Source: Candidatus Tectimicrobiota bacterium
GTDB taxonomy: Bacteria > Tectomicrobia > Entotheonellia > Entotheonellales > Entotheonellaceae
Reading direction: 5' to 3'
Length of the DNA stretch: 64,000 bases
NCBI GenBank assembly: GCA_026005175.1
Contig: BPKO01000006.1
Coordinates: forward strand, 62,001 to 126,000
The notes below the pieces were generated by a model. The model was not told the origin of the DNA, ran no database searches, and was given only the letters and a program-made list of their open reading frames with translations. The translations under genes and the position numbers were made by a program. Positions 35,907 through 49,614 of this stretch are shown here, in pieces (within the stretch, counting starts at the first letter, position 1; each line of letters opens with the position of its first letter).

Positions 35907-37547
35907 CTAGACGCCGCCGGCGCGGCGCTGCAACACCTGCTGGACCACTTGCCCCAACTCCTGCCCCGTCAAAGGCTTATAGAGAAAAGCCGAGATACCG
36001 AGCTGCTGCGCCTGCGTGGCATCGACGATGTGGCTAAAGCCGGTACAGAGAATCACCGGGACATCGGGCCGCAGGCGACGCAGGGCCTCGATGAGCGCCA
36101 CGCCGGTCATCTCCGGCATGGTCTGATCGGTAATCACCAGGTCAAAGCGTTGCGGGGCGGCACGGAAGGCCGCCAGCGCTTCCGCGCCACTGGTGTAGGC
36201 TTCCACCGTATAGCCGAGCTGGGCCAGGAGGCGCTGGGCGATGTCGACGATGGCCGCTTCGTCGTCGACGAGCAGCACGCAGCCCTGGCCCGCTGGCGAG
36301 ACTTCTGGTGGGGTGGCCACCGCAGGCGGCGCGGCATGGCGCGGCAAGTAAACGGTGAACGTCGTGCCGGCGCCCGGCGCACTTTCCACGGTGATGGCGC
36401 CGCCGTGGCTGGTGACGATGCCGTGCACCACCGCCAGGCCCATGCCGGTGCCCTCTCCCGGCCCTTTGGTGGTGAAAAACGGCTCGAAAAGGCGTTCCTT
36501 CACCTCCGGCGGCATGCCGTGCCCGGTGTCGCGTACGCGTAGGCGCACGTACGAACCCGGCGGCAGCTCGGCCAGCTCCGGCGGCGGGCTGGCAGGCAAC
36601 GCCACGGCGTCCACTTCCACCTCCAGCACGCCGCCCCCCGGGCGCATGGCGTGCTCGGCATTGGTACAGAGGTTCAGCAGCACCTGGTGCAGCTGCGTAG
36701 GATCGGCGAGTACGGTGCCGGCATCCGGGGCCAGGTGCTGGCGAATGGCGACCGTCGCCGGCAGTGAGGCACGCAGCAGGGTGAGGACTTCTTGCACGAG
36801 GGTGGCGAGCGACACCGGTTCGCGCTTCTGCGAGCCCTGGCGGCTGAAAGTCAAGATCTGGCGGATCAGGTCGCGGGCCCGCTTGCCCGCAGCGAGCACT
36901 TCCTCCATGCTGCGCCGTGCCGGACTCGCCGAGGGCAAGTCGTAGAGGGCCAGCTCAGTGTAGCCGAGGATCGCCGCCAGGATGTTGTTAAAATCGTGGG
37001 CAATGCCACCGGCCAGGGTACCGATGGCTTGCAGTTTCTGCGCCTGGCGCAGCTGGGCCTCAAGCCGCCGGCGGGCGCGGATGTCCCGGTAGGTGCCGTG
37101 AATGCCCACCGGCCGGCCGCTGGCGTCGCGAACGAAGCCGGTGCGGCACTCAATGGGCACCACTTGCCCGTTCCGGCGCCGGATCTCGGACTCGAAAATG
37201 CGCGGCAAGCGCTCGCCGGCCAGGGCACGGCGGGTGCGCTCGTCCCACTGCCGCAGAGACGCCTCGGTGGCTACCAGCCCGTAGTGGCGCCCGATCAGGG
37301 CCTCCCGCGGCCAGCCCAGCATGTCGGCCATCGCCCGATTGACACGCAGAAAGATGCCGTCGAGCGACAGCATGAGCATAGGGTCGTTGGAGTGCTCAAA
37401 GAGGATCTCGTAAAGGGCCTTGTACTCTTGCAAGGCTTCCTGAGCATGGGCGTGCGCTGCCACCGCGGCCTCTAGCTCTTGCACCCGCCGGCGAAGTGCC
37501 GCCAGCTCTTCCATGAGCTGCCTCTCTCTCTCCGTGGCAGTCTCCAT
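35907..37547 (-). CDS. Hybrid sensor histidine kinase (PAS-HisKA-HATPase-REC)
   Basis: A 546-residue soluble sensor without membrane segments. Order: N-terminal coiled coil ([26 protein letters not shown]), one PAS domain at roughly 42-165 ([39 protein letters not shown]), HisKA with the phosphoacceptor His in [19 protein letters not shown], HATPase with N-box [11 protein letters not shown]-boxes [15 protein letters not shown] and [15 protein letters not shown], and a C-terminal receiver from about 425 with acidic pocket VLLVDDEA, phosphate-accepting Asp in [12 protein letters not shown], and Lys in [12 protein letters not shown] 37547 follows GGAGAGA. The cytosolic PAS may sense a ligand or redox state. 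Divergent from the CCG-domain gene, with promoters at 37576-37604 and 37622-37650. Confidence 0.92.
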   Translation of the reverse strand: METATERERQLMEELAALRRRVQELEAAVAAHAHAQEALQEYKALYEILFEHSNDPMLMLSLDGIFLRVNRAMADMLGWPREALIGRHYGLVATEASLRQWDERTRRALAGERLPRIFESEIRRRNGQVVPIECRTGFVRDASGRPVGIHGTYRDIRARRRLEAQLRQAQKLQAIGTLAGGIAHDFNNILAAILGYTELALYDLPSASPARRSMEEVLAAGKRARDLIRQILTFSRQGSQKREPVSLATLVQEVLTLLRASLPATVAIRQHLAPDAGTVLADPTQLHQVLLNLCTNAEHAMRPGGGVLEVEVDAVALPASPPPELAELPPGSYVRLRVRDTGHGMPPEVKERLFEPFFTTKGPGEGTGMGLAVVHGIVTSHGGAITVESAPGAGTTFTVYLPRHAAPPAVATPPEVSPAGQGCVLLVDDEAAIVDIAQRLLAQLGYTVEAYTSGAEALAAFRAAPQRFDLVITDQTMPEMTGVALIEALRRLRPDVPVILCTGFSHIVDATQAQQLGISAFLYKPLTGQELGQVVQQVLQRRAGGV

Positions 37548-37575
37548 GGTCTCTCTCCGGTTCCGTGCTGGGCAG

Positions 37576-37604
37576 AGTGTACAGCCGTGACACGGCCAGC
37601 ACAA
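37576..37604 (-). promoter_or_regulatory. Candidate promoter of the kinase gene
   Basis: On the minus strand TTGTGC (37604-37599), 17-nt spacer, TACACT (37581-37576). It starts the divergent pair with the promoter at 37622-37650, which has the same -35 hexamer. Confidence 0.5.
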
Positions 37605-37621
37605 GCCGCTTGTCATTGCCC

Positions 37622-37650
37622 TTGTGCTTCTGCGCCGGCAGTGCTATGCT
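37622..37650 (+). promoter_or_regulatory. Candidate promoter of the CCG-domain gene
   Basis: TTGTGC (37622-37627), 17-nt spacer, TATGCT (37645-37650); transcription would start near 37657, 20 nt before the ATG. Confidence 0.5.
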
Positions 37651-37676
37651 GGCAAGCAGCAAAGAGGAGGGCCGCG

Positions 37677-38642
37677 ATGGCAGAATCCCTGGCGCAGTAC
37701 TTCCGCGACATCCGGCTACTGGCCGCCTTGCAGTGTTTTCCCGGCGAGCAACCCTACGAGGCGCAGCCGCCGCAGCAGCCAGAGCGCAAGGCGCTGCTGC
37801 TTTACCTTGGCTGCAACGTGTTGCGCACCGCCCACCTGGCCAAGACCGCGGCGGCGGTGCTGCGGGCCATGGGCTTTGACTTCCACGCCGTGGGCGGTCC
37901 GGCTTACTGCTGCGGGATCGTCCACTACCTACAAGGCAAGCGCGAGGCGGCCCGCCACTACGCCGCCAGCAGCCTGCGCCACGTTGGCGCTTACGCCCCT
38001 GAGCACGTCCTCATCTGGTGCCCTTCCTGCCTTGAGCACTTCGACGAGGTGGTCAGTCAGGAGCAGACGATCGGCTTCCCCTACGAGCACTTCACCGCCT
38101 TTGTGGCCAGACATCTCGATCGCCTTTCCTTCGTGCGCCGGGTGGAGAAGAAAGTGGCCTTGCACTACCACTGCGGCCATCCCCAGCCCGAGCAGGACTG
38201 GGCCCACACGCGCGCCATCCTGCAGGCCATTCCCGGCCTGCAGTACGTCGAGATTGCCAACCCGCCGGCGCTGGGGCGCCACTGCAGCCCCAAGTACATC
38301 AGCCGTCTTGGCCAGCAGGCCTGGGCGCAGCACCTAGACGAGGTCTTTCGCCAGGCCGCCGCCGCCGGGGTGGAGGTGCTGGCCACGATTTACCACTCCT
38401 GCCACCGCGTTCTCTGCCACCAGGAGGCCGCCTACCCCTTTGCGGTGGTCAACTACATCAGCTTGCTGGGCGAAGCGCTGGGCCTTGACTACCCCGACGT
38501 CTACAAGCGCTACCGCCTGCTGGGTGACCCGGAGGCCATTCTGGCCGAGGTGCAGCCCTACGTGGCTGCCCACCACTTGCCGCCCGAGCAGGTGCGCGAC
38601 GTGCTTTACCGGACGTTTATGCCGCCATGTGCCAGGGGCTAG
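37677..38642 (+). CDS. HdrB-like CCG-domain iron-sulfur protein
   Basis: A 321-residue soluble protein of the heterodisulfide-reductase-B/GlpC type. Cysteine blocks: LLYLGCNVLRTAHLAK, GGPAYCCGIVHYLQGK (CCG), LIWCPSCLEHFDEVV, LHYHCGHPQPEQDW, and TIYHSCHRVLCHQEA. Two CCG-like halves are normally needed to bind the noncubane 4Fe-4S cluster; here the second half has SCHRVLC instead of CCG, so its cluster may differ. It lacks HdrA/HdrC partners nearby. A redox role is likely. ATG 37677 follows AGAGGAGGGC. It lies convergent to the acyl-CoA synthetase gene. Confidence 0.78.
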   Translation: MAESLAQYFRDIRLLAALQCFPGEQPYEAQPPQQPERKALLLYLGCNVLRTAHLAKTAAAVLRAMGFDFHAVGGPAYCCGIVHYLQGKREAARHYAASSLRHVGAYAPEHVLIWCPSCLEHFDEVVSQEQTIGFPYEHFTAFVARHLDRLSFVRRVEKKVALHYHCGHPQPEQDWAHTRAILQAIPGLQYVEIANPPALGRHCSPKYISRLGQQAWAQHLDEVFRQAAAAGVEVLATIYHSCHRVLCHQEAAYPFAVVNYISLLGEALGLDYPDVYKRYRLLGDPEAILAEVQPYVAAHHLPPEQVRDVLYRTFMPPCARG

Positions 38643-38657
38643 GCGGGCGCGGGGTTT

Positions 38658-40220
<1,563 letters not shown>

Positions 40221-40255
40221 CGCCTATCCTCCCCTCCACGCGACCGCCCTGCCGC

Positions 40256-41398
40256 TCAGGCGGGGGCAAAAATCCCCCCTTGCGGTGCCGCCTTGGCCGG
40301 GGCGTGGGCTGCTGTTCCTCCGGCAAAGGCCGGATCGCGCTGCAGCACCGGCAGGACGCGGTCGGCAAAAAGGCGCATGTTGAGCTCGGCTTCCTCGTGC
40401 GGCATGCCGCCGTAAGCAAACTCGGTAATCAGGTGGTCGGTGCCGGTGAGGCGCTGCAGCTCGGCAATCTGCTCGAGGCAGTCGGCGGGCGTGCCCACGA
40501 TCTGGATCTTCACGTAAAACTCGGTGGCCTTCTGGCGATAAGCCTCGTCTTTGAGCTTGGCGTACGTCTTGGCCATCTTGCCGTAAAACTCGTAGCCCTT
40601 CACCGTTGCCAGGTGGCCATCGGAAAAGTGATAGTGGTTGTCGATGGAATCCCACTTGCGGCTCAGGTACTTGAAAGCCCGCTCCTGGGCCTCGGCGCGG
40701 CTTTCGGCCACCGAGACGTTGGTGAGGATGATGGGCGGCCGCGGCGTGTGGCCAACGCTCAGGGCAATTTCGCGGTAGCGCTGGATGTCGGCGGCGGCCA
40801 CAGCCCACTCGTTTTGCATGATCATGAGCACACCAAAGCCGAGCTTGGCCATGATTTCGGCCGACTCCGGGCTCACCGAGGAGGCATAGAAACGCCGCTC
40901 GGGATGCGAGATAGGGCGCGGGCGAATGGAAATGGGCGGAATCTTGTAGAACTCCCCGTCCCAGTCGAAGACCTCCTGCGTCAGGGCCTTGATGACGATT
41001 TGCGCCGCCTCGACAAAGCGCGGCCGCGCTTCTTCCATGGGCACGCGAAAGCCGGCGTACTCGGCACTGGCGGCACCGCGGCCAAAGCCAAAGAGACAGC
41101 GGCCGCCACAGAGGACATCGAGCAGGGCAATTTCCTCGGCCACCCGCACCGGGTCGTGCCAGGGCAAGACAATCACCGCCGTCCCCAGGGTGAGGCGCTT
41201 GGTGCGGCCCGCAAAGTAGCTAAGCAGCTGCGTGGGCGAGGGCGACATGGCATAGCCGGTGAAGTGGTGCTCCAAGGCAAAGAGGGAGTCGAAGCCAAGC
41301 GGCTCGGCAAGGTCGCCCAGCGCCAGGTGATCGGCAAAGACCGCGGCGTCGGAGCGGCCTTCCTCGGCCAGCATGTTGAGGGCAATGCCCACCTTCAT
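40256..41398 (-). CDS. LLM-class flavin-dependent monooxygenase
   Basis: A 380-residue bacterial-luciferase-type protein: MKVGIALNMLAEEGRSDAAV, LFALEHHFTGYAMSPSPTQL, RLTLGTAVIVLPWHDPVRVA, and RCLFGFGRGAASAEYAGFRV, then FYASSVSPESAEIMAKLGFG. The EHHF motif and length match alkanal monooxygenase-like FMN enzymes. The C-terminal 30 residues (alanine/proline-rich) are an extension. ATG 41398 follows AAGGAGA. It shares its strand and a 35-nt gap with the acyl-CoA synthetase, which suggests oxidation followed by CoA activation of a substrate, an inference. Confidence 0.85.
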   Translation of the reverse strand: MKVGIALNMLAEEGRSDAAVFADHLALGDLAEPLGFDSLFALEHHFTGYAMSPSPTQLLSYFAGRTKRLTLGTAVIVLPWHDPVRVAEEIALLDVLCGGRCLFGFGRGAASAEYAGFRVPMEEARPRFVEAAQIVIKALTQEVFDWDGEFYKIPPISIRPRPISHPERRFYASSVSPESAEIMAKLGFGVLMIMQNEWAVAAADIQRYREIALSVGHTPRPPIILTNVSVAESRAEAQERAFKYLSRKWDSIDNHYHFSDGHLATVKGYEFYGKMAKTYAKLKDEAYRQKATEFYVKIQIVGTPADCLEQIAELQRLTGTDHLITEFAYGGMPHEEAELNMRLFADRVLPVLQRDPAFAGGTAAHAPAKAAPQGGIFAPA

Positions 41399-41454
41399 CC
41401 CGTGTCTCCTTCCAGCAAGGGAAGCTCGGCGCGCTCCGGCGCGCCACTGCCGCC

Positions 41455-41482
41455 AGTATACGCCGCCCGCCAGCAAAGTCAA
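41455..41482 (-). promoter_or_regulatory. Sigma-70 promoter for the LLM/acyl-CoA synthetase operon
   Basis: Minus strand TTGACT (41482-41477), 16-nt spacer, TATACT (41460-41455), about 50 nt upstream of ATG 41398. The divergent Mo-enzyme operon starts at 41628; no clear promoter on that side was found, only an A/T-rich GATATAGG at about 41590 and a GTCAAT repeat at 41478 and 41501. Confidence 0.6.
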
Positions 41483-41627
41483 TCGCCTACCAAACGGCTG
41501 GTCAATAGTGCAGGTGCACCAGTGTGAAATGAAGCGGCTGTCGCATGGGCAAGCGAGGAAGCGGCGCCCATACTTATCGTGTCAGAAGATATAGGCTTAC
41601 CCGTGCCATGCGGAGAAGGAGCCGCCC

Positions 41628-45112
<3,485 letters not shown>

Positions 45113-45128
45113 CAAAAAGGAGCAGCCC

Positions 45129-46256
45129 ATGGCAACCGTCTACAACTGGCAGCTCAAGCGCGACATGGCGTACCTCTACGAGGGGCAGCGCCCCAAGCGC
45201 CAGATCGCCTACGTCTTCGATACCAACAAGTGCATCGAGTGCCAGACTTGCACCGTGGCCTGCAAGACCACCTGGACCTCGGGCAAGGGACAGGAGGTCA
45301 TGTTCTGGAACAACGTCGAGACCAAGCCTTACGGCTGCTACCCGCTGCGCTGGGACCTCAAGACCCTGGAGCTGCTGGGCGAGCAGAGCTGGGAGGGCGA
45401 GACGTACACGGGCAAGACCGTCTTCGAGGCTGCCCCGCCCGGGGAGCGCGTGCTGGGCTACCGCCCGGAGGTAGAAGATTACGCCTCGCCCAACCTGGGC
45501 GAGGACGTCATCGCCGGCCTGGTGGAAAAAGGGGCCTTCTTCCAAGGCGTGCACCAGGTGTGGATGTTTTACCTGGCGCGCATCTGCAACCACTGCACTT
45601 ACCCCGCCTGCCTGGCCGCCTGCCCGCGCAAGGCCATCTACAAGCGCCAGGAAGACGGCATCGTGCTCATCGACCAGAGCCGCTGCCGCGGCTACCGCGA
45701 GTGCGTCAAAGCCTGCCCCTACAAGCGGGTTTTCTTCAACATGGTGACGCGCATCTCCGAAAAGTGCATCGGCTGCTATCCCCTGGTGGAGCAAGGCGAG
45801 CAGCCGCGCTGCGTGCAGACGTGCATCGGTAAGATCCGCCTGCAGGGCTGGCTCAGCGCTCCCGAAGCGCCGCGGCGCGACAACCCCATCGACTACCTGG
45901 TCTACGTCCGCAAGGTGGCCCTGCCGCTTTACCCGCAGTTTGGCCTCGAGCCCAACGTCTACTACATCCCGCCGGTGCACGTGCCGCGCGATTTCCTGGT
46001 GCAGATGTTCGGCCCCGGCGTCGATGCGGCAATCGCCGCCTACCGGGCGGCCAAGGACGACCCGGAGCTGCTGGGAGCCCTGCTGCTCTTTGGCAACACG
46101 CCGCGCATCGTGACGTCGTACAAAGTGCAGGACCAGCAGGCCATCGGTTACGACGAGGCGGGCCGCGAGGTGGTGCGCGTGCCCTTCCAGGAACCCGTGT
46201 ACATCCGCCCCTACTTCGATGCCGAGCGCGGCGTCTACCGGCACAACATCACCTAG
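45129..46256 (+). CDS. Iron-sulfur (beta) subunit of the type II Mo enzyme
   Basis: A 375-residue four-cluster ferredoxin-like subunit (NarH/DdhB/EbdB/PcrB). Cluster blocks: [60 protein letters not shown], and [19 protein letters not shown] with CVQTC. In the third block a tyrosine stands where a fourth cysteine would be (CRGYREC; NarH has Trp), so one cluster is predicted to be 3Fe-4S. It has no signal and would be co-exported with the Tat catalytic subunit. Passes electrons between the Mo site and the heme b subunit. Starts 16 nt after the catalytic subunit stop. Confidence 0.9.
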   Translation: MATVYNWQLKRDMAYLYEGQRPKRQIAYVFDTNKCIECQTCTVACKTTWTSGKGQEVMFWNNVETKPYGCYPLRWDLKTLELLGEQSWEGETYTGKTVFEAAPPGERVLGYRPEVEDYASPNLGEDVIAGLVEKGAFFQGVHQVWMFYLARICNHCTYPACLAACPRKAIYKRQEDGIVLIDQSRCRGYRECVKACPYKRVFFNMVTRISEKCIGCYPLVEQGEQPRCVQTCIGKIRLQGWLSAPEAPRRDNPIDYLVYVRKVALPLYPQFGLEPNVYYIPPVHVPRDFLVQMFGPGVDAAIAAYRAAKDDPELLGALLLFGNTPRIVTSYKVQDQQAIGYDEAGREVVRVPFQEPVYIRPYFDAERGVYRHNIT

Positions 46257-46267
46257 GAGGGTGCAGC

Positions 46268-47170
46268 ATGCGAAAGCTCCTTTTCCTTAGCCTCCTCAGC
46301 CTTGCGTCCCTGGCCCTGGCCCAAAGCGAGGTGCGGGTGCGCTACGTCAACGTCCCCGCCGATGCCTTTCCAGCCCAGGATCCGCTGGCCGCGCTGTGGC
46401 AGCGCGCGCCGGTGACGCGCGTGACGCTACTGCCGCAGACGGTGACCACCCCCAGCCTGACGGCGCCCTCGGTGCCCTGGCTGGAAGTGCAAGCCCTGCA
46501 CAACGGCACGCAGGTGGCCTTCCTGCTGCGCTGGCCAGATGCCACCCGCAACGCCAGCATCGACGTCGACCGCTTTACCGACGCCGTGGCCATCGAGCTG
46601 CCCCTTGACCACCAAGCACCCCCTTCGTTCATGATGGGCCACCCCGGCGGCCGCGTGCACATCATCCACTGGAAGGCCATCTGGCAGGAGGACCTCGACC
46701 AAGGCTTCCAGGACGTGGCCTCTCTTCACCCCAATTACTGGGTTGACCTCTACTTCTTTGCCGACACGCCGGTGCCGCTATACGCCGAGGGCGAGTTCCC
46801 TCACCACCCGGCGGCGCGCAGCTTCAAAACCCCGGAGGCGCTGGCGCAGCTCTCTGGCGCTTACGTGCGCAACCCGGTCTCCATTCTCGACCGCCGCGTG
46901 CCGGTAGAAGAGGCCATGGCCGAAGGCTTTGGCACCCTCACCAGCCAGCCCAAGCAGAACGCCACGGGCCGCGGCGTCTGGGCCGGCGGCCAGTGGCAGG
47001 TGGTAATCAGCCGCCCCCTGGTGACCGACGACGCCCTCGATGCCCAGCTTGGCCCTGGCCTGCGCAGCGTCATCGCCTTTGCCGTGTGGGACGGGGGACA
47101 GCAGAACGTGGGGGCGCGCAAGCACTACGCGCCGTGGGTGCCCCTGGTTTTCGAGGAGCTGCCGCAATGA
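46268..47170 (+). CDS. Heme b (gamma) subunit of the type II Mo enzyme
   Basis: A 300-residue periplasmic cytochrome b of the DdhC/EbdC/SerC/ClrC type. A Sec signal peptide (MRKLLFLSLLSLASLALAQS) precedes a beta-sandwich. Likely heme ligands are Met122 or Met123 in PPSFMMGHPGGRVHIIHWKA and Lys285 in NVGARKHYAPWVPLVFEE, matching the Met/Lys pair of this family. It accepts or donates electrons to a soluble or membrane carrier; no membrane helix beyond the signal. The stop overlaps the chaperone start by 4 nt. Loss of these residues would argue against the family, but both are present. Confidence 0.88.
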   Translation: MRKLLFLSLLSLASLALAQSEVRVRYVNVPADAFPAQDPLAALWQRAPVTRVTLLPQTVTTPSLTAPSVPWLEVQALHNGTQVAFLLRWPDATRNASIDVDRFTDAVAIELPLDHQAPPSFMMGHPGGRVHIIHWKAIWQEDLDQGFQDVASLHPNYWVDLYFFADTPVPLYAEGEFPHHPAARSFKTPEALAQLSGAYVRNPVSILDRRVPVEEAMAEGFGTLTSQPKQNATGRGVWAGGQWQVVISRPLVTDDALDAQLGPGLRSVIAFAVWDGGQQNVGARKHYAPWVPLVFEELPQ

Positions 47171-47850
47171 ACGCTGCTGAGCCGCTGTTGCGCGCCGATG
47201 TCTACCGCCTGCTGGCCCTGGGCTTTGCCCACCCTTCGCCAGAGCGCCTGCAAGCCCTGGCTGCCCTGCTCGAAGAACTCCTCGCGGCGGCGCTGCCTTC
47301 GCCCCTGCGGCTGCCCTTGCAGGCCTTGCAGGCCGCGTTGGCGGCAAGTTCCCAGCCCGAGGTAGAAGGCGCCTACCACCGCCTCTTTGCCACCACGGTG
47401 GCAGTGCCGCCCTGCGAGAGCTCTTATAGCCGCGAGGACAAGGGAGCGCTGCTGCTCGACGTCAGTGGCTTTTACCGCGCTTTTGGTCTCGCTGCCGGCC
47501 GCGCCCAGGAGCCGCCCGACTCCATCGGCCACGAGCTGGAGTTCATGGGCATCCTCGCCCTCAAAGAGGCGCTGGCCCGGCAGCAGGGCAGGGCGGAGGC
47601 CGTGGACGTGACGGTGGCGGCCCAGCGCGATTTCCTCCAGGAACACCTGGGACGCTGGTACGCCGCCCTCGCAGCACGCTTGCAGGCCGCCAGCCCGCTG
47701 CCTTTCTACCAGGCTCTGGCCGCCTTGCTGGCTGCCTGGGGACAAGCCGAGCTCGCCCGCTACGGCCTGCAGCCCCAGCCCCTCACCTCCGCCCTCCCGC
47801 TGGTTGAAACAGAGACGCTCTCTTGCCCGCTGGCCGCTCCCCAAAGCTGA
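47167..47850 (+). CDS. TorD/DmsD-type redox-enzyme maturation chaperone
   Basis: A 227-residue all-helical cytoplasmic chaperone that would hold the Tat signal of the catalytic subunit and aid molybdenum-cofactor loading. Typical lines: LRADVYRLLALGFAHPSPER, EVEGAYHRLFATTVAVPPCE, and the PDSIGHELEFMGILALKEAL motif, the conserved core of the TorD family (E-F-M-x-x-L). The ATG overlaps the gamma subunit stop (ATGA). No frameshift. Equivalent to EbdD, DdhD, SerD and ClrD. Confidence 0.85.
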   Translation: MNAAEPLLRADVYRLLALGFAHPSPERLQALAALLEELLAAALPSPLRLPLQALQAALAASSQPEVEGAYHRLFATTVAVPPCESSYSREDKGALLLDVSGFYRAFGLAAGRAQEPPDSIGHELEFMGILALKEALARQQGRAEAVDVTVAAQRDFLQEHLGRWYAALAARLQAASPLPFYQALAALLAAWGQAELARYGLQPQPLTSALPLVETETLSCPLAAPQS

Positions 47851-47882
47851 CAGGGTGTCCGCATCCTGGACACCCTGTCAGC
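47846..47882 (+). terminator. Perfect 15-bp hairpin at the end of the Mo-enzyme operon
   Basis: GCTGACAGGGTGTCC (47846-47860) pairs with GGACACCCTGTCAGC (47868-47882) around a 7-nt loop. The stop codon of the chaperone gene lies within the left arm. No T tract follows, so it may be a REP-type palindrome or Rho-assisted end rather than a strict intrinsic terminator. Confidence 0.55.
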
Positions 47883-47991
47883 CTGGCACCCCCACGGGGG
47901 CAGGGCAGGGGAAGGGTGGGGTGAAAGAACGGCCTGGTACTGTCCTTGCAGTGCCGTAGACGAGAGGAACGCCCAGGGTGGAGGACTCGCG

Positions 47992-48423
47992 ATGCTGGTC
48001 AAAGATTACATGCACACGCAACCCATTACCGTTTCCCCGCACGAGCGCCTGCACGTGGCGCACGAGCGGATGCGCCAACACCGCATCCGCCACCTGCCGG
48101 TCGTGGATGAGAACGGCAAGCTGGTGGGGGTGATCACCGACCGCGACGTGCGCCAGGCTGAACCTTCTGACGAGCCGCACCTGGCCGAGCACGAGCTAAC
48201 TTACCTGCTGGCCAAGGCAGAGGTGCAGGAGTTCATGACGCGGGAGGTGGTGACGGTGCGGGCCGAGACGCCGGTGGCCGAAGCGGCGCGGATCTTCCTC
48301 GAGCGCAAGTTTGGCTGCCTGCCGGTGGTGCGCGACGACCATACCCTGGAGGGCATCCTCACCGTCACCGACTTGCTGCGGGCGTATGTCGAGCAGCACG
48401 AAGCGGCCGCACGGCCAACTTAA
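47992..48423 (+). CDS. Two-CBS-domain protein
   Basis: A 143-residue cytoplasmic CBS pair: KDYMHTQPITVSPHERLHVA with IRHLPVVDENGKLVGVITDR, and VQEFMTREVVTVRAETPVAE with KFGCLPVVRDDHTLEGILTV. CBS pairs bind adenosyl ligands such as AMP or ATP and report energy state. It closely resembles the paralogue at 49615-50034 (IRHLPVV, VGxxTDRD, FMTREVVTV, KFGCLPVV), so the two arose by duplication. GGAGGAC lies 6-7 nt upstream of ATG 47992. A USP gene is convergent to it. Confidence 0.85.
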   Translation: MLVKDYMHTQPITVSPHERLHVAHERMRQHRIRHLPVVDENGKLVGVITDRDVRQAEPSDEPHLAEHELTYLLAKAEVQEFMTREVVTVRAETPVAEAARIFLERKFGCLPVVRDDHTLEGILTVTDLLRAYVEQHEAAARPT

Positions 48424-48463
48424 GAGCGGTGGCCGCGCCGGATGCCTTCCTGGCTCGGCTTTG

Positions 48464-48904
48464 CTACACCTGCGAGGCATGAGGCGTAGCAGCGCGAACC
48501 AACAGCACCGGCTGGGAGGTAGCGCGCACCACTTTTTCTGCCGTGCTGCCCAGCAGCCAGCGGCCCACGCCACTACGCCCGTGGGTGGCCATGACGATGA
48601 GGGAGATGCCCTCGGTGGCCGCATGGTCGAGGATCTCCTCGGCCGCCTTGCCGTAGCGCACCACGGTGCGCACCGGCACCCCCTGTGCGGCCAGCCGCTG
48701 CGCTGCCTCTGCGAGGTACTGCTCGCTTTCTTCGACCGCCGCCCGCTCGGCTTCAAGCGGGTCGCGGCCGGGGGAAAAGGGGGCATGGGCCACGCGCAGC
48801 AAGACCAGCTCGGCACCAAAGGTTCTGGCCAATGCCACAGCGTGGGGCAAGGCCACTTCTGCCACTTCAGAGCCATCGAGGGGAACGAGGATCTTTGTGT
48901 ACAT
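48464..48904 (-). CDS. Universal stress protein (UspA family)
   Basis: A 146-residue protein: MYTKILVPLDGSEVAEVALP, a strand-helix core, and the ATP-binding end ATHGRSGVGRWLLGSTAEKV, matching G-x2-G-x9-GS of ATP-binding UspA-like proteins. ATG 48904 follows GAGGAG. In many anaerobes and facultative bacteria such genes are induced under low oxygen and sit near Crp/Fnr-type genes, as here, but this is an association. Lies between two CBS genes. Confidence 0.88.
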   Translation of the reverse strand: MYTKILVPLDGSEVAEVALPHAVALARTFGAELVLLRVAHAPFSPGRDPLEAERAAVEESEQYLAEAAQRLAAQGVPVRTVVRYGKAAEEILDHAATEGISLIVMATHGRSGVGRWLLGSTAEKVVRATSQPVLLVRAATPHASQV

Positions 48905-49114
48905 GGAACCGCTCCTCTGCAACGTGCTCACCGCCAGGCGCGCCAGTGCGGCGCACTTTGCCCGCAAGGGGTGCAAAAGCGGTGCCAGTTTTCCGCCGCA
49001 GGGCGGTCTCTCTGTCGACAGATTGTCACGCCTGCGGACGGGTTGTCCGCGCTGCGGGGTTTGCCGGGAAGGGGATTGGCCGGCAAGCCCCTGGCGGCGC
49101 CAGGCATCCCTTTT

Positions 49115-49130
49115 TGGCACGCCGTATGCA
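49115..49130 (+). promoter_or_regulatory. Sigma-54-like promoter
   Basis: TGGCACG, 4 nt, ATGCA: GG and GC separated by 10 nt as required for -24/-12 elements; the -12 triplet is ATGC rather than TTGC. It lies 47 nt before the GTG at 49177. The divergent gap 48905-49176 shows no other clear promoter. Confidence 0.4.
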
Positions 49131-49176
49131 TGCGGCCAGGGGTCAGCTGAAGCGCTCAGGTGCGGAGGAACTCGCG

Positions 49177-49563
49177 GTGGATGCCCCGCCCTCCCTGCTC
49201 ATCGTCGAAGGCAACGCCCACATGCTGGCGCTGTTGCAGCGCTTCCTCGCTCGCCAGCAGCTCATGACTGCGGCGGCCACCAGCTTGCCAGAAGCGCGCA
49301 GCCTCATCGCGCAGCAGTACTACCCGGTGGTGCTCACCGACCTGTTCTGGCCCCAGGACAGCGGCCGCGAGCTGCTGCGGTACATCCGCCAGACCTCACC
49401 ACGCACGCGGGTGGTGGTGATGACTCCTTTTGGCTCGCCGGCCCTGCACCAGAGCCTGCAACAGGAAGGCGCCTATGCCTGCATTCCAAAGCCTTTCAGC
49501 CTGCACCGCTTGTGGCAGCTGCTGCAGCAGGCCTTGCAGGCCGAAGAGCGGGCGACCACGTAA
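49177..49563 (+). CDS. Stand-alone receiver-like domain with altered acidic pocket
   Basis: A 128-residue REC-fold protein: DAPPSLLIVEGNAHMLALLQ, where response regulators have two acidic residues (DD), shows E-G; the phosphate-accepting Asp is present in YYPVVLTDLFWPQDSGRELL; the Thr/Ser switch is in VVVMTPFGSPAL; and the Lys is in YACIPKPFSLHRLW. Phosphorylation may be weak or absent because one Mg-binding acid is missing. No output domain. GTG 49177 has GGAGGAA 8 nt upstream. It is followed by a CBS gene 51 nt later, so it may be part of an energy-sensing unit. Confidence 0.75.
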   Translation: MDAPPSLLIVEGNAHMLALLQRFLARQQLMTAAATSLPEARSLIAQQYYPVVLTDLFWPQDSGRELLRYIRQTSPRTRVVVMTPFGSPALHQSLQQEGAYACIPKPFSLHRLWQLLQQALQAEERATT

Positions 49564-49614
49564 GCGGCCCCAGCGCCGCCAAGAAGAAGACCCTCCCCGA
49601 GAAGGAGAAGCACC

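Noticed and set aside
41399-41627. FNR box in front of the Mo-enzyme operon
   Set aside because: GTCAAT occurs twice in direct orientation (41478 and 41501) but no TTGNN-N4-NNCAA dyad was found.
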